Positions 25,401-38,895 are shown, numbered from the stretch's first letter. The stretch is DNA of 64,000 bases from Wuchereria bancrofti (GCA_005281725.1 SSBO01000012.1:21778779-21842778); one strand, 5' to 3'. Notes: generated by a model not told the origin, from the sequence alone. Numbers and translations are program-made.

Positions 25401-28400
25401 ATTTACGTCTTTAATATCTCAATTAACATCTGCTATAAATGAAAATGTCCTTATGTCACCAGTTACTTACGTTCATATAAAATCAGTTAATTACCTTAGA
25501 AAGTAAATTTTTTTTTTGCAAAAAAAGTTGAAAATATTTTAGGAATTGAAAAACCAAAGTGATAATGAAATTTGCACAACTAAAATGATTTAACTACTTG
25601 ACTACTTCATACTACAACTTACGTTATCATAATTCTTAATTAAAATTAAATCAAAAATTCTTGGTTAAAATTAAATCGGAAAAAAATTAAGTCAAGCATA
25701 ATTTTTAATTATTGCACATTGCTACAAATATGTACTTTAAATTACCTTTTACCGATTGATTTGATGATTATAAATTCTTCAGTTACTATCAATTTTTTTT
25801 TCAATATTTTAAGCACTCTTTTATTGAAATGACATTTACATCATGACCATTATCCCTTAACCTTTATCCTTTAACCTTTACCCTTTAACCTAATGCTCAA
25901 TAAAATACCATAATAGTAGAAGATAATATATAGTACTATTAAACAGATTCGTTTTCAACAGAAAATGTTTAAATAATATTTTATGTTATGATAGTATCAA
26001 TGAAAATTAGAAAATCTATTCTTTAATCACATACTATTTTATTATTCAAAATAAATTTTATTAAGTTAATTTATAACAGATCAAAATATTTGATACAATC
26101 ATAACAATAATGCATTTTGTTGTAATTTTCTAATTTTTATATATCTTCATTTTGTTCTATTTTATTCTAACTTAGTCTAAATGTTTACTCTATCTCAGCT
26201 TCATCAGGCTAAACTCTATTGAATTCTAGTTTAGCTAGCTTAAAACTAATCACATATTTATCTCTTTCTGATCTATCAAATTATTAATTCTCTTACATTA
26301 CGATCCTAATTAAACTTTTCATGCTTACAATTTAACACTTAATTATTTTGAACTTACAAGTATTACCTTTATCATTGATTTAATAATAAATTTATTATTG
26401 AGTTGAACTGTCCTTTAATTCATTTTAATCCTTCTTATTTCTACATTTTTTAAGTCATTCTAATGTTTATTCATATGTATAAATAACTCATTAATTTCCT
26501 TCTTTATCCGTTAAATGAAATTATAAAATAGAAAAAATTTGTCAGTATCACTTGCGAGAAATTATAGCAATCAAATAAAGTGATAAAATGATATCTTTCA
26601 GTAAATATCTAAACTTTCTGCTATTATTTCATATATACTACTGCGTTTTTTTGAAAATATAGATGGGAAATACTGTAAACTTTTAAATTCTCATCATTTC
26701 AATTTTTATAATTTAAAATTTTTTCTCTAACATATCATAGATATTATCTTGTTTTACTCCAACATTTGAATCAATACTGAATAAATGATAAGAAATAATA
26801 CGAGTGCGTAAGAACTAAGAAGAGAGAGGGAGAGAGGAAAAGATAGTATTCTTATCAATTATTCGAATTGTTTATCAAACTTACGGTAATGTGGAAAAGG
26901 TATTGAGCATACTGTAACTCTATGAGGGTAGCAGAGGATAAATAGTTATGTTGAAAAGTAGTTTAATTCTCTTAATCCTACAATGTCATTTCTCCTATTT
27001 CCTCTTTGATTAAAAAATTTATTTTTATAAATTTACGTTTTCCTTTATTCAAATCTTACAATATCATGTTTTTTTTTTTTCATACTGATAACTGATAATG
27101 ATAATTAATAGACAATTAAAAACTTTTTTTGTATCTTTAAATGTGATTTAGAAGATTCAAAAAAATTGAAAAAAAGAAAAAAGTTTATTTTTGCTTAAAA
27201 AAAAGAGAAGCAAAACAAAACACAATAAAGCAAAATAATGATAAATTTTTTTTTTTTTCAAAAAATTTCCATCATTTTATCATCAAAAATTTTTTTTCTT
27301 TTTTTCTTCTTTATTTTGAACAAAAACAATAATTTTCTCTACAATAATCATCTATGCCATATAAATGATTTTTGATATGAAAAAAAAAAAAAAAAAAAAC
27401 AAAACATGAGAAAATTCCAATTATTTTATCATTCTTAAAATTCTATCTACATTTATCATATTAAACATCATTGATATTAAGAAAAAAGGAAAACTAATTC
27501 CAATTAATTAATTAACTAATTAAATTTTATTCATATTTAATGATCATCCCTTAAAATTTTAGTTTATTTATGCTTATCATAAGCAATGTTGTAGCATTCA
27601 TTATCTTAAAGATAGACAATTACAACACAACAGTGACAAATGAACCGAAGGAAGAGCTCAGCAACAATGCCATTGCCGTTTATTACAATAAAATAGTTTT
27701 GTTCGGTGATTTCGTTTAAAATTTCGTTTCATTTCAAAGAGCTTTTAACTATTTAAACGATTCAATTACACATTAGCACAGTACAAAAGTTTTAAAGGAA
27801 GTCATTTAGTTGTGAAAAGTCATTTGGTAAATTCATTCAGTTAAATCTGATAGCGTAATAGTATCATCTACTGATTACATATCTATCTGTAGATAAGTAA
27901 AGTTGTATTATCATGATAGCAAAAATTGTAATAGTAATATATTAATTTAATTTAATTTGAAAATATAAACATAATAATATACTTTCATTGTAGGCATATA
28001 TTATAGTACATTAATTAACTTATATTTAACAATTATAAATGAGTAATTAAAATATTATGGTCGAATAAAAATTTCCCTTTCCGTTTTTTTTTTTTTCCTT
28101 TCTAATTCCTAATTAAAAATATGAATGTAGCAAGTTAGTTTGGTATTAAACATTGAAAAAAAAACACACACACACACAAGGTAGTAGATAGAGAGGAAAT
28201 TAAAATAATTAATAGACAAGTAGAATTGAATACAGAATTTTATATTAATGTTAAATTTGAAATAGTTGTAAAATCATGATTTATACAAAAGTAATTATAC
28301 TTTTTCAAGCGATGAAAAGCATCGGCGAGATCTACTAAAATTATAATTGTAATAAACAAAATTTTAATTACTAACCGTGAACCGTAAACATGGATTCGTC

Positions 28401-31400
28401 TTCAGGTGAAGTTGACCTGAGATCCATGCTGCCCGTATCAAGGCCAAGAGACATAAATATTGAACGACCCTTATCATTCTCATCATCCATTGCTTCCTAA
28501 AAATTATTACCTTTTATAAAGTTTGAAATCAACCAAAGTACCAGAAAAAATCATTTAATTTTACAATTAAAATAGGAGGATCACTTAGTTCTAATTAATT
28601 CAAAAATAAATTTGACGAACTGAAATAAAATTTACATCTTTCTGTGCGGGTAAATTAAGCGGATTTTCTGAGGTACCGGAAGTCAATACTATCATGGATT
28701 TTTCGAGGAAATCAACAGCTGCGGGATCTTTCACCGATTTTTTACCCTGTAATTAATTTATACTGCAAATACTGCGGTTTTTACTTTGCAATTTGAAAAA
28801 AAGGAAGTTTGTGAAAAATTAGAACAAAATATAAGATCAACGAAAATTGCAAAATATTTCACATTCAAAGTTTCAAAATACCTCTAATCTTTGAGCAAAA
28901 GAATTTAATTTTTTATAATTCAAAATTCTATCAAATAAATTCTAATTTATAGAGCCAACCTTTTTGATTATAATATCATCTTTACCAATATAGGCATTTT
29001 GCTCTTGTTTGTGATGTTTCAAAATATGTTTCGTTAAATTTCCTGAAATACAAATTTTTCAGTTATCCAGTTATTTAAATATAAATTAAATGATAAATTT
29101 GATAAAATAAAAATCATCCGGAAATTATTACTGAAGGAAACAAAGATGAGAATAATTATTATTAGCAGAATGACCAAAATAAATATTAAAGAAGTTTTAA
29201 AAATTAGAAAAGAAAAAAAATCGAAATTTCATCGAAACATTTTAAAATATCTTTTCGTTTTTTTAAAGAATGAAATATTTTTTATTCTGAACAGCTATTT
29301 TTGTGGTTTTCTTACAAAAAAATTTTATCAACACAAATTTTTCCGTTTCTTATTATTCATCATGAAAGGTTGCAAAAAGATTTCGAAAAATAAATTTGAA
29401 TTTTTTATGTTTATATAAATGAGATTTCACTAATTGATTATAGCAGATTTGAGCAATAAGAACAAGCTGTAGCATATAGAAAAATTGAATTGTATGATTA
29501 ATTAATTTATCCTTAGACTCAACTAATTAACTATTTTTTTTTTTGTCTTTTCTTTTTTTCTGTCTAAATTCATACTGCTAGAATTATCTGTTCAATTTAC
29601 GTAATATAAATAAATGTATTACAGCGAACGAAAGAGCAGATGTTGCACAAATGAATCACATTATATTTGAATTTCACTTTTAAATTATAAATTTACCAAT
29701 TAAAAACTACAAATGTTGTGAAGGAAGCTGAATTTAAAAAGCCATACAAAGAATAAATTTTGGAAGAATTAAATCTAAAAATATTGCTTATCCGAAAAAT
29801 AACAAATTTAGTTTGATAAATGCAAAAAAGAGTTTTAGCATTTGTTAAACTCATATAATGCATATTAGAAATGAAATATTTAATTATTAATAAAAAGAAA
29901 TGTTAAATTTGGAGAAAGAAAGAGATAAAAATTGAAGTAAATTCGAAATTATACTTTCTAAAAAGTAATAAACAAACATAAGTTAAAGTGCCTCATAATT
30001 CACAAACAAATTGTTGGCATTCATTTAAAGATTAATTAACGAAATAATATAATAATATAATCATTTCTCTTAATCAAATAAATCTATCTAATCTTTTTAT
30101 ATAAAAATTTACTATAAGTAGAAAAGAATGCAATAATTATAATATTATTAGAATTTGATAGCACAGTGTAATTTTAGTGATACCTTTTAATTACTAAAGT
30201 TTATTAATTATAAGTATAAGATATAACGGAATATGGTAGTACAGTGATACTGAAATTCACTAATTGCTAGATAAAAATATAGTTTTAAAGTATTTGAAAT
30301 GAAAAAATATATTATCTATTATTAATTATTATTTGTAATTAGTTTTTTCTTACTTCTTTCTTCTTGTCTACTTTTAAAACTGTCAAAGAATAGATCACCT
30401 GATAACTTTATGTAAACATTTCTGTTTTAATAACATTCATTTCATTTCTAAATGAAATGAAAAAGATCATAGTAGAATATCTAAAATGTTAATTATTTAA
30501 TCATTATAATATAAGGAAATATCTTATGCAAACAAATGGATTAATTATCAAGAAAGACATATAATAGCTTTAATCTTTAAGCTTTATTATCGATCGGTAA
30601 TTGAGCTGAAATTTTATATGCAATTTTGCAAATATTTTATTGTGTTTTTTAATAAAGAGAACAAAGATCATCGTAGTAGAATAAATGATCGTTTCATCAT
30701 AAAATCAAACAATAATGCAAAAAGAAACAAAAATTTTCACTAAACGAAACATATTTTTAATCTTTATAATTTAGCATTAATTTTTTCAATAAATTTACAA
30801 AATAAATATGTAATATAAAATAATTTTTTATATTTCTTTCTCCCTCTTTATCATCATTTTATCACATTCATATATAAATTTCTTCTTCCTTCTTGCATTG
30901 TTTCTAAGTGTTCATTTAAACGATGACAAAGTCTAAATCTCTTATCCGATCAACAAACATTATTATCACCAAATGGGAAATATAATAAAATACAGGTTTC
31001 GAACAGAAATTTCTCTTTCTTCTCTTCATTATCATTCAAAATCATTCCTTCCCCTTTATCCTCCTCCTCCTCTTCCTCCTCCTCTTCTATCCTATCCTAT
31101 CCTATCCTATCCACTAACCCAAAACATTTTTGATTGTAGTACTTTCCACAAATGATGACCGTTTTGTTCTGTCCTGCTTCCTTACCGCTGTAGTGGTGGT
31201 ATTGTCATCACCAAAATGACCGAAGGCAAAAATTTTTGCATGGATGGATGGTAGTAGTAGTAGTAGTAGTAGTAGTAAAATGCATGAATGCAAACAAGGA
31301 ACATAGAAGGAAGAAAATATAGTTGATGAGATGTAGACAAAGGACAGGAAATCATCATCTTATAGATTGATGAAAATTATCGGTAAATTTTATATTTTCA

Positions 31401-34400
31401 TCTTCTTTGTAAATTTACAAAAATATGCATACTTTTAATACTTTTTTTTTCCTAAAAAAATTCATTTTGAATTTTATTTAAAAAAAAAAAAAAAAAAAAA
31501 AAGAAATTAAAAAAATTGACTATCATTAATATCACTATTTCACTTCTCTTTTTTTTTTCTATTATTAATTTCATATACCAAAAAAAAAAAAAGGAAAAAG
31601 AATTAACTGATGATGTCAACCTTTAGTTATCGATGACAAACATTTATGTTTTGAATGAAATGATTGTCATTAGTACTATCAATTAGTCAATTATTTGAAA
31701 AAATGCTTCTTGAGATATTCATAATATTAACTTTTAGCACTTTATCCCTCTTCTTTCATCAAAAATATTAATCTTCCCCGATCATCTTCAACTTCCACTA
31801 TTTTTACTACTATTATCTTACTTCTTTCCTCTGTTCATACTGTTCCTCTTTCTCTCTCTTTCTCTCTCCCTTTCTCTCTCAGTATTTCTGTCATCAAAAA
31901 GGGGACACACTGTTGTAGTAGAACATTTGATAATGACAATTCTTATTTACAAAACCGGATATACCGATATATACTGGTGAGAATATACAAATTTGATTAC
32001 ATGCAATAAATTGCACAAAAGGCGAATGCACTGTACTTTTCTTCCTACCGATTATTAGTAAATAAATATGTGTATATAGATGCTTCTCTCTCTCTCTCTA
32101 TCCCTCTCTCCCTCTCTCTCTCTCCCTCTCTTTATGCATGATTATTTCATAAAATTATTTTTCAAAAAAAAAAAATAATGGTCATAAAATGTATAAGCAT
32201 ATTTTTGTATTAGTCAAATTTTGGAACAATTAAAATTAAAATTAAAAAAAAATTGAATTTTCAAATATATATATATATATGTATAAATTAATCATTTCAT
32301 TTTATTTTACTTATCCATTATTCCTTTTATATTCCCATAAATTAATACTAATAAATAGTTAAATGAATATAATTTGTGATTACTTTATATTTTTTCTTTT
32401 AAATACAAATAATTGAAAAGTAAACGATTGATGTTTCACATAAAATTCTAATATATCATTTTAATAGATTTATTTAATTAAATACACACATATTTTGTAA
32501 ATGATTTATTATTAATTACAAGAAATGAAAAAAAAATTTTTTTTCTTTTCTTTTTATTAATAAATTAATGTAATAATTAAAGTTATACTTATTGCTTTAC
32601 TTCTTTGATGATTGATTAATTAATTAATTAAAAAGTTTATTTAAAAAGTATTTTCTAAAAGAATGATTTCATTCATTTATTGATTCATTTAAAAAGCTAT
32701 TATTATTATTATTACTAAAGAAAGAAATTTGAATTGCGAAAAATCCGGTTCATCTTCGATTCCTTTTGAATAGAGCTTATTACTACGACAATTATCATCA
32801 ATGTAGTTAATAATAGCAATATCTTATTGCTGATCATTTTCAACAACTCTTCTTTTACTATTGTCCTATCAAAAATTTTATTTTTGATTAGTTTAAAATG
32901 CATGGAAAATGTTAACAAAAGATGATTGTAACAAATGATAATCATTACTAAATGATTGTGATAATGATGATGATAATAGTAGCAATCATTATGAAAAGAA
33001 TGATAAGTTTTGAATGATAGAGATGATGATAATAATATTTCTGTTGCTACTGATGATGATGGTGATGATGATAAATAACTTTAAAATATTATGAAAGAAG
33101 CAGATTTTAAAATGAGATTTTAAAAATTTTGCCGATAGCAACTTTTACAAAGCAATAAACTATTTTAATGAAAAATTTAATGAAAAAAAAAATTCATTCC
33201 AGTTACAATTTTAGTTTTGTAATTTGAAAGAAATGACAGAATTATTTATTTAAAAAGTTTAATACTAATAATTGAAATAATATATTGGTTTATAATAATT
33301 GGAAATATAAAATTATATCATATTGTATAAAATATTAGAATGAAATCATACAGATTAATTGTTAATCATTAGCTGTTTTAAACTTTTTTAAAAGTGTATA
33401 AATTTACAAACTTTCATTCTTTTTAATTATTGAAATTAATCATCTAGACAGTAATAATTAAATCATCAAGGAGTGTAATCAATTAAACATACAAAGTAGA
33501 CATAAACATCAAATCTTGATATATTAAAGATAATTTAAAAAAAAAGAAAGTTTGCAAATTAAACTTTAATTATTACCATTAATATTTTTGGTTACATTCT
33601 GCAAGAAATGCAAACTGATCATAAAGTGAGAAATAACAAAGATAAACTGGAAATGAATTTTGAAATTTGTTCAAATTAGCTGTGATCAAATATGAAAATT
33701 CTTCAGGATACCTACTAACAAATCAGTTTTAAGATTTAAAAATATTGGTTAAAGTTCAAATTCGCATTTTAATGAGTGTTAGGATTGAGAAGTCGATTCC
33801 AAGATAAGTTTACTACGAAGAAAGATTAAGGATAGTTATCGATAAATGATTGATAAACTTTTATCTATAAAGTTAATCAATACTGAAGGATGTGGAAACG
33901 ACAAATTTAAACAAAACGAAATTATTAATAAAATTATCAAAGTTTCCGCTTTCTCAATTTTTTCATCCTTTTTCTTTCTTATATATTTTGTTGTAATAAT
34001 AAAGAACGTTGTTATAATTTCGATAAATTTTGTTGAGCAATTAATAAATTCTTCGCATCTTAAATTTAAATCGATATTACTGAGAGTAAAAATTAATTTC
34101 AATATAATATGTATAAACAATCTATCATGAAATGAAGTAATATTTAACGAAATATAAAATAGATATTAACTAACTCTCTACTGTACAAGTGTAATTACCA
34201 TTAAAAATTTGGTAATTTCAAATTTATTTTGCAGCTGCAAGAAGATGAAAAAAAAAGAAATCAGCCGCAGATTTTTGTGATGACAATTTAAGAGAAAATC
34301 TAAAATGTTAAAGAAAAGAATTTTCAAATTTAAGTTGAATAAAAAAGCAAAAATAAACATAGTTATTAAGAAAAGATGAGAGAAAAATTGACATTTTCTA

Positions 34401-36257
34401 AATAAATTGCTTAGTTTTGTTTTGACTAAAAAGTTGAATAAGCTGGAAATTATGAAAAAAAAGATCAACAAAGAAAAAAAGAGAAAAAAAAACAATTACA
34501 AAAAATTTTCGATTCTTCTTTTCAAAAATCTTTAAAATTTCTTTTTTTCTCCTGAAAATTAAATTAAAAATGAGATTCTCTCTTTTTCGTTCATTAAAAG
34601 TTTGAAACAAAAAAAAAAAAAGGAAAAAAAGAGAAAAATTAATTTTCATGGCAAAAGCTAAACAGCTAAGAAGATAAAAGATAAAAAATGTGCTTTTTTT
34701 TTTCTTCCCGACTAATTGTTTGCATTAATTACTTATTATTTATTAGTTATAATTCATTTAATTATTTTGTTAATTGTATGTTTACTACTTTTTCTTCTTT
34801 GTTACTCCAACTGTCTAATCAGTTCTTCTTCTGTGTGAACCACAATTTTATTATTATTTGAGAGTAAACAAGCTAATCTAGTTTACCAATGGAAGTAATC
34901 AATGATGAAAGTTGCTTAGGCAAAATAAAGCAGCAAACAGCCCGCGGGTAGAATAAAGATACGTTACGGGCGGATACTGTTTTATCAATACTGCCAACAG
35001 ATCATTTCCATTCATGTCCGCTTTCATTTCATTTCATTTCACTTCATTTCACTTCATTAAATTAAATATGTGCTATTCGTAATATAAGAAAAAAAAAAAA
35101 GAAGAAGAAGAAAGAACTCTTTTCATTTAATTATGATAAAAAAGAAAAGAAGAAAAATGATAGGATTTCATTTACATAAATTGAGCAAAGTAACAGACTT
35201 GACAGGATAAGAAAGATGAGGAAAATTTATGTGAATAGCAAAACGGATTTAGACATTGAGAAAATCTGATCAGTTTTGCATTTTTCAGGCAAAATTTTAA
35301 GATTTTATTCAATGATAAGTTAAAAATTGTGTGAAAAAAAAGAAATAAGAAATAGTATTAGTAAATAAAAATGCATTGAATAAAGTTTATGGATTGATAA
35401 TCTCCGTTTTCAGATCTATTAGTAATGATTTAATATGCAATTAAACATGTTAATGCATATTTGAGAAGTAGAAATGTCTATGTTACTTTTCATTTAGATA
35501 AATCAAGAAGATTGAAGAATTATTAATGGTATTCCAATGCTATAAGTTTAATTAATATTCTCAAATTATCAAAAGTTTAGCAAGAGTTAATAAAAATAAA
35601 AGATAAGGAGGAAAAGTAAGTAAGCATTTATCAGTTATAATAGTGAAAGTAATACTTCTATTATTATCAATCAATATGAAAGAAAATCTTAACTTTCTTA
35701 ACATTTGTCAATTTCTTGGAATATTTGGCAAATGCATGACTGTGATATATCAATATTAAACGAATGAATAAATAAAATTTTAGCAAGCGTTGATGATGAC
35801 GAAATTTGTTAAAATTTTGGAAAAAATCAATTAAAGCTAATAAATGAATGATTTTTTGAAGGAAGAAGAAAGAATAAAAGAAAAGAAACAAAAGGAAAAA
35901 AAAAAAAGGTTCTAACCTTTAAGCCTTGATGATTTGCCACAAAATTTGCAAACGTATGGCTTAAGTGCGGTATGAACGGATCGATGTTCCGCTAAATTAG
36001 ACCGGAATCGAAATGCTTTACCGCAAATTTCACAAATGAATGCTTTATCAGTATGAAACATATGCTGATGTTGTTGAAGTAATTTTTGACTAGCAAAAGT
36101 TTTCGGGCATAAATTGCAGGTAATCTCGTGAACCTGAGATGATGATAGACCAGTGATTGAATTTGGCTGAGTTGGTAAGACAATAGCAGAAGGTGGTGGT
36201 GGTTGTATTGCTAATGTTGCTGCTGTTGTTGCTATTGTCGTTGCTATTGCTGTTGTT

Positions 36258-36291
<34 letters not shown>

Positions 36292-36353
36292 ATGCTGCTA
36301 TTAGCGATGATGATGATGATGATGATGGTGATGAAGATGATGATACTTGATGA

Positions 36354-36391
<38 letters not shown>

Positions 36392-36772
36392 GTGATGATG
36401 ATGATGATGATGGTGGTAGTGTTGATGACGTTGTTGATGCTGCAACTGTTGGATGGCACTTACTGCTACTGCTGTAGCATTAGTAGTACTAACAGCAACC
36501 TTATTGTCTCCGCCTTCGGGCGTTGTTGTCGTTTGTAGCACAGTATTATTACAACTATTACTACTACCACTATTACTTGTGCTATTGCTATTTCGGATAG
36601 CGTTAGCAGCTGCTGTAGCTATTGATGCAACTGCTCCAGCTGCTGCTGCTGCTGATACCGATGCAGGTAAAGTAGTAGTAGTAGCTGTTATTGTTGTTGT
36701 TGTTGTTGATGATGATAATAATGATAATGGTGATGATGATGATGATGATGATAATAAACTGTTTCCACTCAT
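22446..36772 (-). CDS. C2H2 zinc-finger protein, four fingers, C-terminal coiled coil
   Basis: Seven coding exons on the minus strand: 36772-35917, 29042-28960, 28746-28636, 28496-28376, 24123-23932, 23004-22775, 22628-22446, joining in frame to 591 residues. Residues 1-210 are low complexity (Ser, Thr, Ala; His8 at about 120-127 and Gln12 at about 128-139). Fingers: CNLCPKTF...HQHMFH (219-240), CEICGKAFRFRSNLAEHRSVH (247-267), CKFCGKSSRLKG/NLTKHILKHH (275-296, split by intron 1) and CPECGKHFRKG/SSLQVHMTLNH (445-466, split by intron 5). An acidic linker follows finger 3, and residues 500-560 form a likely coiled coil (RVGRLEKQLEMALNSIYTL). A nuclear DNA-binding regulator is expected. I cannot name the orthologue; a C. 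elegans SYD-9-like protein is a low-confidence possibility. Intron 1 (6.9 kb) and intron 4 (4.3 kb) are unusually long. The start is uncertain: the frame stays open upstream to an ATG at 36976. Confidence 0.88.
23583..23746. repeat. Degenerate ~23-bp repeat with heat-shock-element-like sites, in zinc-finger intron 5
   Basis: About seven imperfect units built on CTCATATAATCTTCCGGAATGTT, starting near 23583, 23628, 23650, 23678, 23701 and 23724. Two units contain the perfect three-module pattern TTC-nn-GAA-nn-TTC (23594-23606 and 23689-23701), which is the eukaryotic HSF-binding element; the others keep one or two modules. Confidence 0.75.
24124..28375 (-). other. Intron 4 of the zinc-finger gene, no other gene seen
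   Basis: 4.25 kb of AT-rich sequence with homopolymers, a CTTT run near 24245-24270, short CCTTTAACC repeats at 25855-25893, a GA stretch near 26820 and a 15-bp palindrome TGCTTATCATAAGCA at 27571-27585. Nothing coding stands out. Confidence 0.6.
29043..35916 (-). other. Intron 1 of the zinc-finger gene, simple repeats
   Basis: 6.9 kb without a convincing gene. Contents: TCCTCC and TATCC runs (31060-31112), a TAG run (31252-31276), CT-rich tracts (31850-31882 and 32084-32131), ATG/AAT interrupted runs near 32960-33080 and TTTCA repeats near 35025-35060. Two short GC-richer islands stand out, at 31140-31260 and 34930-35025; the first contains a minus-strand CAGCG|GTAAGG donor-like site at 31086+100 (31184-31190). 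Confidence 0.5.
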
Positions 36773-37064
36773 TATTTTTTTTTTTTTTTTTGTTACAAAT
36801 TCCCCGTTTTTTTTTTTTTTTTTTAATGAAAAAAAGAGAGAGAGAGAAAATAAATATTTGATAAGATAAAAATTCCGTACGGTTAAAACCGGTTTTCTTT
36901 TTACCGAAACAAAATTCCGGATCAACCAATAATAAATTATTCGCAATTTTCCAAATGATAATAACAGTATTTCCAATTGTTGTTGTTGTTATCGTTATCT
37001 TTGAATGGCAATACAGCCATGAATCTGGCAATAATCATATATGTTGATGAATAATTTAGCATCA
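36773..37064 (-). promoter_or_regulatory. Probable 5' leader of the zinc-finger gene
   Basis: On the minus strand a strong acceptor (TTATTTTTTTTCAG) ends at 37065, so an RNA could start at 37064 after cis or trans-splicing. The following about 290 nt contain short out-of-frame ATG frames and an in-frame ATG at 36976, then A- and T-runs before the ATG at 36772. If translation begins at 36976 the protein gains 68 residues rich in Lys and Phe; I prefer 36772 because that added stretch is homopolymer-driven. Confidence 0.45.
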
Positions 37065-37537
37065 CTGAAAAAAAATAATAATAATAAAAATTTTCAAAAA
37101 ATTTAAGAAATTTTACGAAAGCAAAAGAAAAAAAAAAGAAAAAAAGAAAGAAAAATGAAAATTTTTATTGACAATACTTTTTGGGATAATAATGAGCTTT
37201 TGAATCTTTATTTTAAAAACAGTCGTATTAATGTGAATTAAATGAATGGGATTGCGAGGATGGAAGAAATGGAAGCCTCCTTGTTTGTAAATACGTATGC
37301 GTTTCCTTACAGGATTACGATGTATGTTGTGATGTATGTGACAGACACATAGACAGACACATACACGCAAACACGCAAACACACACACACATTCATCCAT
37401 GCATACATATCCTAGAGATGGTGGAAAATCCCGCTCCCGAAATATACAACGACAATCGGGTGATGGTGATGACACGGTTGACATGTTTCTCCTCGACAGA
37501 CACGAATAGTTTTGAAGACATACGAAAATAATATTGT

Positions 37538-37573
37538 ATTAGATGTTGATAAGACGCATTATCAACATCTAAT
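37538..37573. other. Perfect 15-bp inverted repeat (hairpin), 6-nt loop
   Basis: ATTAGATGTTGATAA (37538-37552), loop GACGCA, then TTATCAACATCTAAT (37559-37573). All 15 pairs match. It lies just before the GC-rich 41-bp array. Confidence 0.9.
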
Positions 37574-37587
37574 CTTATTCCTCGTCA

Positions 37588-37923
37588 TTTTATCCCCGCG
37601 GTGACAGTCCGCGATATGTGATAATCGTGGAATCCTCGCGGTGACAGTCAGCGATACGTGATAACCGCTGGAATCCCTGTGGTGACAGTCAGCGATACGT
37701 GATAACCGCTGGAATCCCTGTGGTGACAGTCAGCGATACGTGATAACCGCTGGAATCCCTGTGGTGACAGTCAGCGATACGTGATAACCGCTGGAATCCC
37801 TGTGGTGACAGTCAGCGATACGTGATAACCGCTGGAATCCCTGTGGTGACAGTCAGCGATACGTGATAACCGCTGGAATCCTCGTGGTGACAGTCAGCGA
37901 TACGTGTGATAAGCACCGTGGAA
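37588..37923. repeat. GC-rich 41-bp tandem array, about 8 copies
   Basis: Units beginning GGAATCCCTGTGGTGACAGT and ending ATAACCGCT start at 37629, 37670, 37711, 37752, 37793, 37834 and 37875, preceded by a diverged partial unit from about 37588. Spacing is exactly 41 bp, and a central unit is 54% G+C by count (22/41) in otherwise very AT-rich DNA. Each unit contains CAGCG...CGCTG and CTGTGGTGACAG inverted repeats. There are no unique spacers, so it is not a CRISPR array, and 41 is not a multiple of three, so it is unlikely to be coding. Confidence 0.97.
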
Positions 37924-38695
37924 TAAAGATGGAATGTGAACAAAATGAAAAAAGTACTGAATGTGAACAAAATTCTAGGAAATGAAGGAAAGTTTGTTAT
38001 TACTGCTGTTATCACTACTATTACTACTACAACTACTATTGCTATTACTACTACAAAATTTGGTTTTTAAATTTTAATGTAGCTTTCTTTCTTCCTTCGA
38101 AGTGCTATTTAATTTAATTTATTGGAAAAAATATAAACAAAGCCTTTTATAGTGTTAATTTCATGAAAATCAATTTTCTCAAAAAATATTTTTGAAACAT
38201 AAAAAAATTGAGGAAAAATTGTTTTTCCCTCTTTCCCTCCCTTTTTTATCAATTTCTATTTTATCTTTTCCGTTTTTTTTTTCTTTTTTTTTTCTTATCA
38301 TTCTTTTTTTCTTTTTCTTATGTAAAATTTTCCAAATTTCAAATATAAATAACTCATAATGAAGAAATTTGATTTAGTGGTAATTACTGGAAATAAAAAT
38401 TAGCATAATAAAAATGATTAAAATGGATAAAATGTGATTTTTATTCTACTAATTAGAGTTTGAGGAAAAAAAAAAGGTGAATTTCTTTGTTAAAATTTAA
38501 AACGTATGAAATTAAATTTGCATTAAAAAATACTCTAAAATATGTTTGTTTCTGCTTGCATATTAGAAAATATTTAAAGCATAATGCTATTTAAATTTTA
38601 TTTGCAATTATAGTAAAACATTAATAGAAACTTGTTAATAGTTTTTAGCTTCTATTTTAATCTAAAAATTTCTTAGTCGAACACTCAAATATTAT

Positions 38696-38895
38696 GATAA
38701 TAATGCTGATGATTATAATAATAATTATTATTATTACTATTATCATTATTATTATCATTACTATTATTACTTATTATTATTATTGTTATTAATTATTATT
38801 TATTATTACTATTATTGTTATTAGTAATATATATGAAATAACTACCACCATCACTGTCATCATCATCATCATCATTATCATCATCATCATCACAG
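38696..38895. repeat. ATT and ATC trinucleotide microsatellite
   Basis: Interrupted ATT/TAT units that change to CATCATCAT near 38853-38893. Confidence 0.85.

Noticed and set aside
25855..25893. CCTTTAACC-like repeats as telomeric sequence
   Set aside because: They do not match the nematode telomere TTAGGC and are only a few imperfect units.
27571..27585. 15-bp palindrome TGCTTATCATAAGCA in intron 4
   Set aside because: Short palindromes of A/T-rich composition are expected by chance in a window this size.
36193..36869. Long plus-strand frames rich in Leu, Met, Val, Asp
   Set aside because: They are the complement of the triplet-rich first exon of the zinc-finger gene, whose minus-strand frame ends in real fingers.
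37113..37484. Minus frame with Cys/Val repeats
   Set aside because: The repeat section comes from a CA/GT microsatellite, and its end does not splice in phase to the zinc-finger first exon.
37588..37923. 41-bp array as a CRISPR
   Set aside because: Repeats are head-to-tail with no unique spacers, in a spliced eukaryotic genome.
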